NCBI GenBank assembly: GCA_902772605.1 | Contig: CACYBG010000395.1 | Location: 1 to 5,082, forward strand | From: an uncultured Spirochaetaceae bacterium | GTDB taxonomy: Bacteria > Spirochaetota > Spirochaetia > Treponematales > Treponemataceae | Direction: 5' to 3' | DNA length: 5,082 nt | Shown: one piece after another, positions 3,836 to 5,082 of the stretch | How the letters are laid out: each line of letters opens with the position of its first letter | Position numbering within the stretch: the stretch's first letter is position 1 | Position numbers and translations under genes: made by a program | The notes under the pieces: generated by a model | Databases searched by the model: none | The model's input: only the letters and a program-made list of their open reading frames with translations | Told to the model about the DNA's origin: nothing

Positions 3836-5082
3836 ATGGCACAGAATAAAGAAGCGCATCACAGTGCGATAACTGATGACAATCACAGGGCTCTCTGGAG
3901 CGGTAGGTTTGCCGAGGGGCCGGATGCGGCTGCGGTTGAATTTGAAACGTCCATATATGTGGATGAAAGGATGGCCTTTGACGACATCCATGGTTCCATC
4001 GCACATGCAACCATGCTCGGAGAAGCGGGAATCATATCTTCCGACGAATCTAAGAAGATTGTGGACGGCTTGAAATCCATAGAAAGGGATCTTGCGGACG
4101 GAAAGCTTGAAATCGACTATTCGGCCGAGGACATACATTCGTTCGTCGAGGCGACACTTACGGACAGGATAGGCGACTGCGGAAAGAAGGTTCATACCGG
4201 AAGAAGCCGTAACGATCAGATTGCGCTTGATGAAAGGCTTTACCTGAGGAGGGTGATTCCGACCGTTCAGGACAACCTGATTACCCTGATTGAAGCCCTT
4301 GTTGCAATCGCATCCGAACACAAGGATACCATGCTTACCGGATACACCCACATGCAGCATGCCCAGCCCGGAACGCTTGCACAGCACATAATGGCTTGGG
4401 CTTCAATGCTCAAAAGGGACTGGCTCAGACTTGAAGACAGCCTTGGAAGGATAAACCTTTCTCCTTTGGGTAGCGGAGCACTTCAGGGAAGCACATTGCC
4501 TTTGAACCGTGAACGCAGCGCAGAACTTCTCGGTTTTGACGGAGTGACGGAAAATTCACTGGACTCTGTAAGCGACAGGGATTACTGCATTGAATTCACG
4601 TCGGATTTTGCAATCCTCCAGTCCCACCTGAGCCGCATGTGCGAGGAAATCGTTCTTTGGGCGACGACGGAATTTTCGTTCATCGACCTGAGCGAAAAAT
4701 GGTCTACGGGAAGCTCCATAATGCCTCAGAAAAAGAACCCTGATTTTGCGGAGCTCATACGCGGAAGGACCGGAAAGGTTTACGGAGACCTCATCAACCT
4801 GCTGACCATGGTAAAGGGACTTCCCCTTGCCTATGACAGGGACCTTCAGGAAGACAAGGAACCCCTCTTCGATGCATTGGATACGGTACAGAACAACATC
4901 ACCGTGTTCACCGCAATGATTTCGTCTGCAAGATGGAATGTCGCAAACCTTGAAAAAAGCTGCGAGGGCGGATTTGCAAACGCAACCGACGTGGCCGAAT
5001 ATCTGGTCCGAAAGGGAATGCCGTTCAGGACTGCACATGGAGTTGCCGCATCAACGGTCCGCATGGCCATAGACGCGGGAAA
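3836..5082 (+). CDS. argH: Argininosuccinate lyase, 3' end outside window
   Basis: This cytoplasmic homotetramer splits argininosuccinate into arginine and fumarate, the last step of arginine biosynthesis. The frame is open from ATG 3836 to the right edge, giving 415 complete codons. The family averages about 460 residues, so roughly the last 50 are missing. Family landmarks appear in order: ALWSGRFAEG (19-28), DIHGSIAHATMLG, HTGRSRNDQ (120-128), GYTHMQHAQP (169-178) with the catalytic His172, SPLGSGALQGST, SVSDRDYCIEF, the fumarase/lyase superfamily signature GSSIMPQKKNPD (292-303) with the serine pair 293-294 in the mobile catalytic loop, and YDRDLQEDK (333-341). This set separates it from aspartase, fumarase and adenylosuccinate lyase. 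About 18 polar residues precede the usual N terminus, a small extension of unknown meaning. It follows the DtxR-like gene by 27 bases and probably shares its transcript. argG is not in the window. Confidence 0.97.
   Translation, partial: MAQNKEAHHSAITDDNHRALWSGRFAEGPDAAAVEFETSIYVDERMAFDDIHGSIAHATMLGEAGIISSDESKKIVDGLKSIERDLADGKLEIDYSAEDIHSFVEATLTDRIGDCGKKVHTGRSRNDQIALDERLYLRRVIPTVQDNLITLIEALVAIASEHKDTMLTGYTHMQHAQPGTLAQHIMAWASMLKRDWLRLEDSLGRINLSPLGSGALQGSTLPLNRERSAELLGFDGVTENSLDSVSDRDYCIEFTSDFAILQSHLSRMCEEIVLWATTEFSFIDLSEKWSTGSSIMPQKKNPDFAELIRGRTGKVYGDLINLLTMVKGLPLAYDRDLQEDKEPLFDALDTVQNNITVFTAMISSARWNVANLEKSCEGGFANATDVAEYLVRKGMPFRTAHGVAASTVRMAIDAG

Noticed and set aside
3389..4387. Long minus-strand open frame (332 codons) opposite the regulator and argH
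   Set aside because: It lies entirely antisense to two well-conserved genes, has no visible ribosome binding site or recognisable protein motif, and is explained by codon bias in argH.
4556..5038. Minus-strand open frame (160 codons) inside argH
   Set aside because: It is antisense to the signature region of argH, with no independent evidence of coding.
1..5082. CRISPR arrays, tRNA or rRNA genes, insertion sequences, phage or defence genes
   Set aside because: I see no direct repeats with spacers, tRNA-like folds, transposase motifs or terminal inverted repeats anywhere in the window.

Overview
The window reads as ordinary bacterial chromosome. It holds four genes, all on the + strand, separated by two regulatory-looking gaps. 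Coding is dense, Shine-Dalgarno sites are AGGAG/GAGG-type, one gene starts with TTG, and AGG, GGA and CTT codons are common. My best guess is an anaerobic, host-associated spirochaete of the Treponema type. This rests mainly on the look of the first protein and on codon style, so confidence is moderate to low. A clostridial (Lachnospiraceae-like) source is the main alternative, because the small DtxR-like regulator resembles a clostridial subfamily.

Layout. (a) 2-1186: the 3' end of a large gene whose start lies outside the window. The visible 394 residues carry beta-propeller-like repeats, probably part of a secreted or surface protein. It ends just before a good intrinsic terminator (1212-1252). 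(b) 1187-1553: a 367-base gap with no convincing gene. It holds the terminator, a sigma70-type promoter candidate (1349-1377), and about 170 bases of predicted leader with at least four short hairpins upstream of ilvB. (c) 1554-3278: ilvB, the acetolactate (acetohydroxyacid) synthase catalytic subunit, complete, with a TTG start. (d) 3279-3427: a 149-base gap with two long inverted repeats, a perfect TATAAT and a 10-base palindrome. (e) 3428-3808: a 126-residue DtxR/MntR-like metal-dependent regulator. (f) 3836 to the right edge: argH, argininosuccinate lyase, missing roughly its last 50 residues.

How the genes work together. ilvB (branched-chain amino acids) and argH (arginine) belong to separate biosynthetic routes, with the metal-type regulator between them. 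The regulator and argH are 27 bases apart and are probably co-transcribed. No ilvN (regulatory subunit) or ilvC follows ilvB, so its partner would have to be encoded elsewhere. Nothing here is clearly a new biological system. The points most worth checking are the structured leader of ilvB, the repeat architecture of the first protein, and the palindrome-rich gap in front of the regulator.
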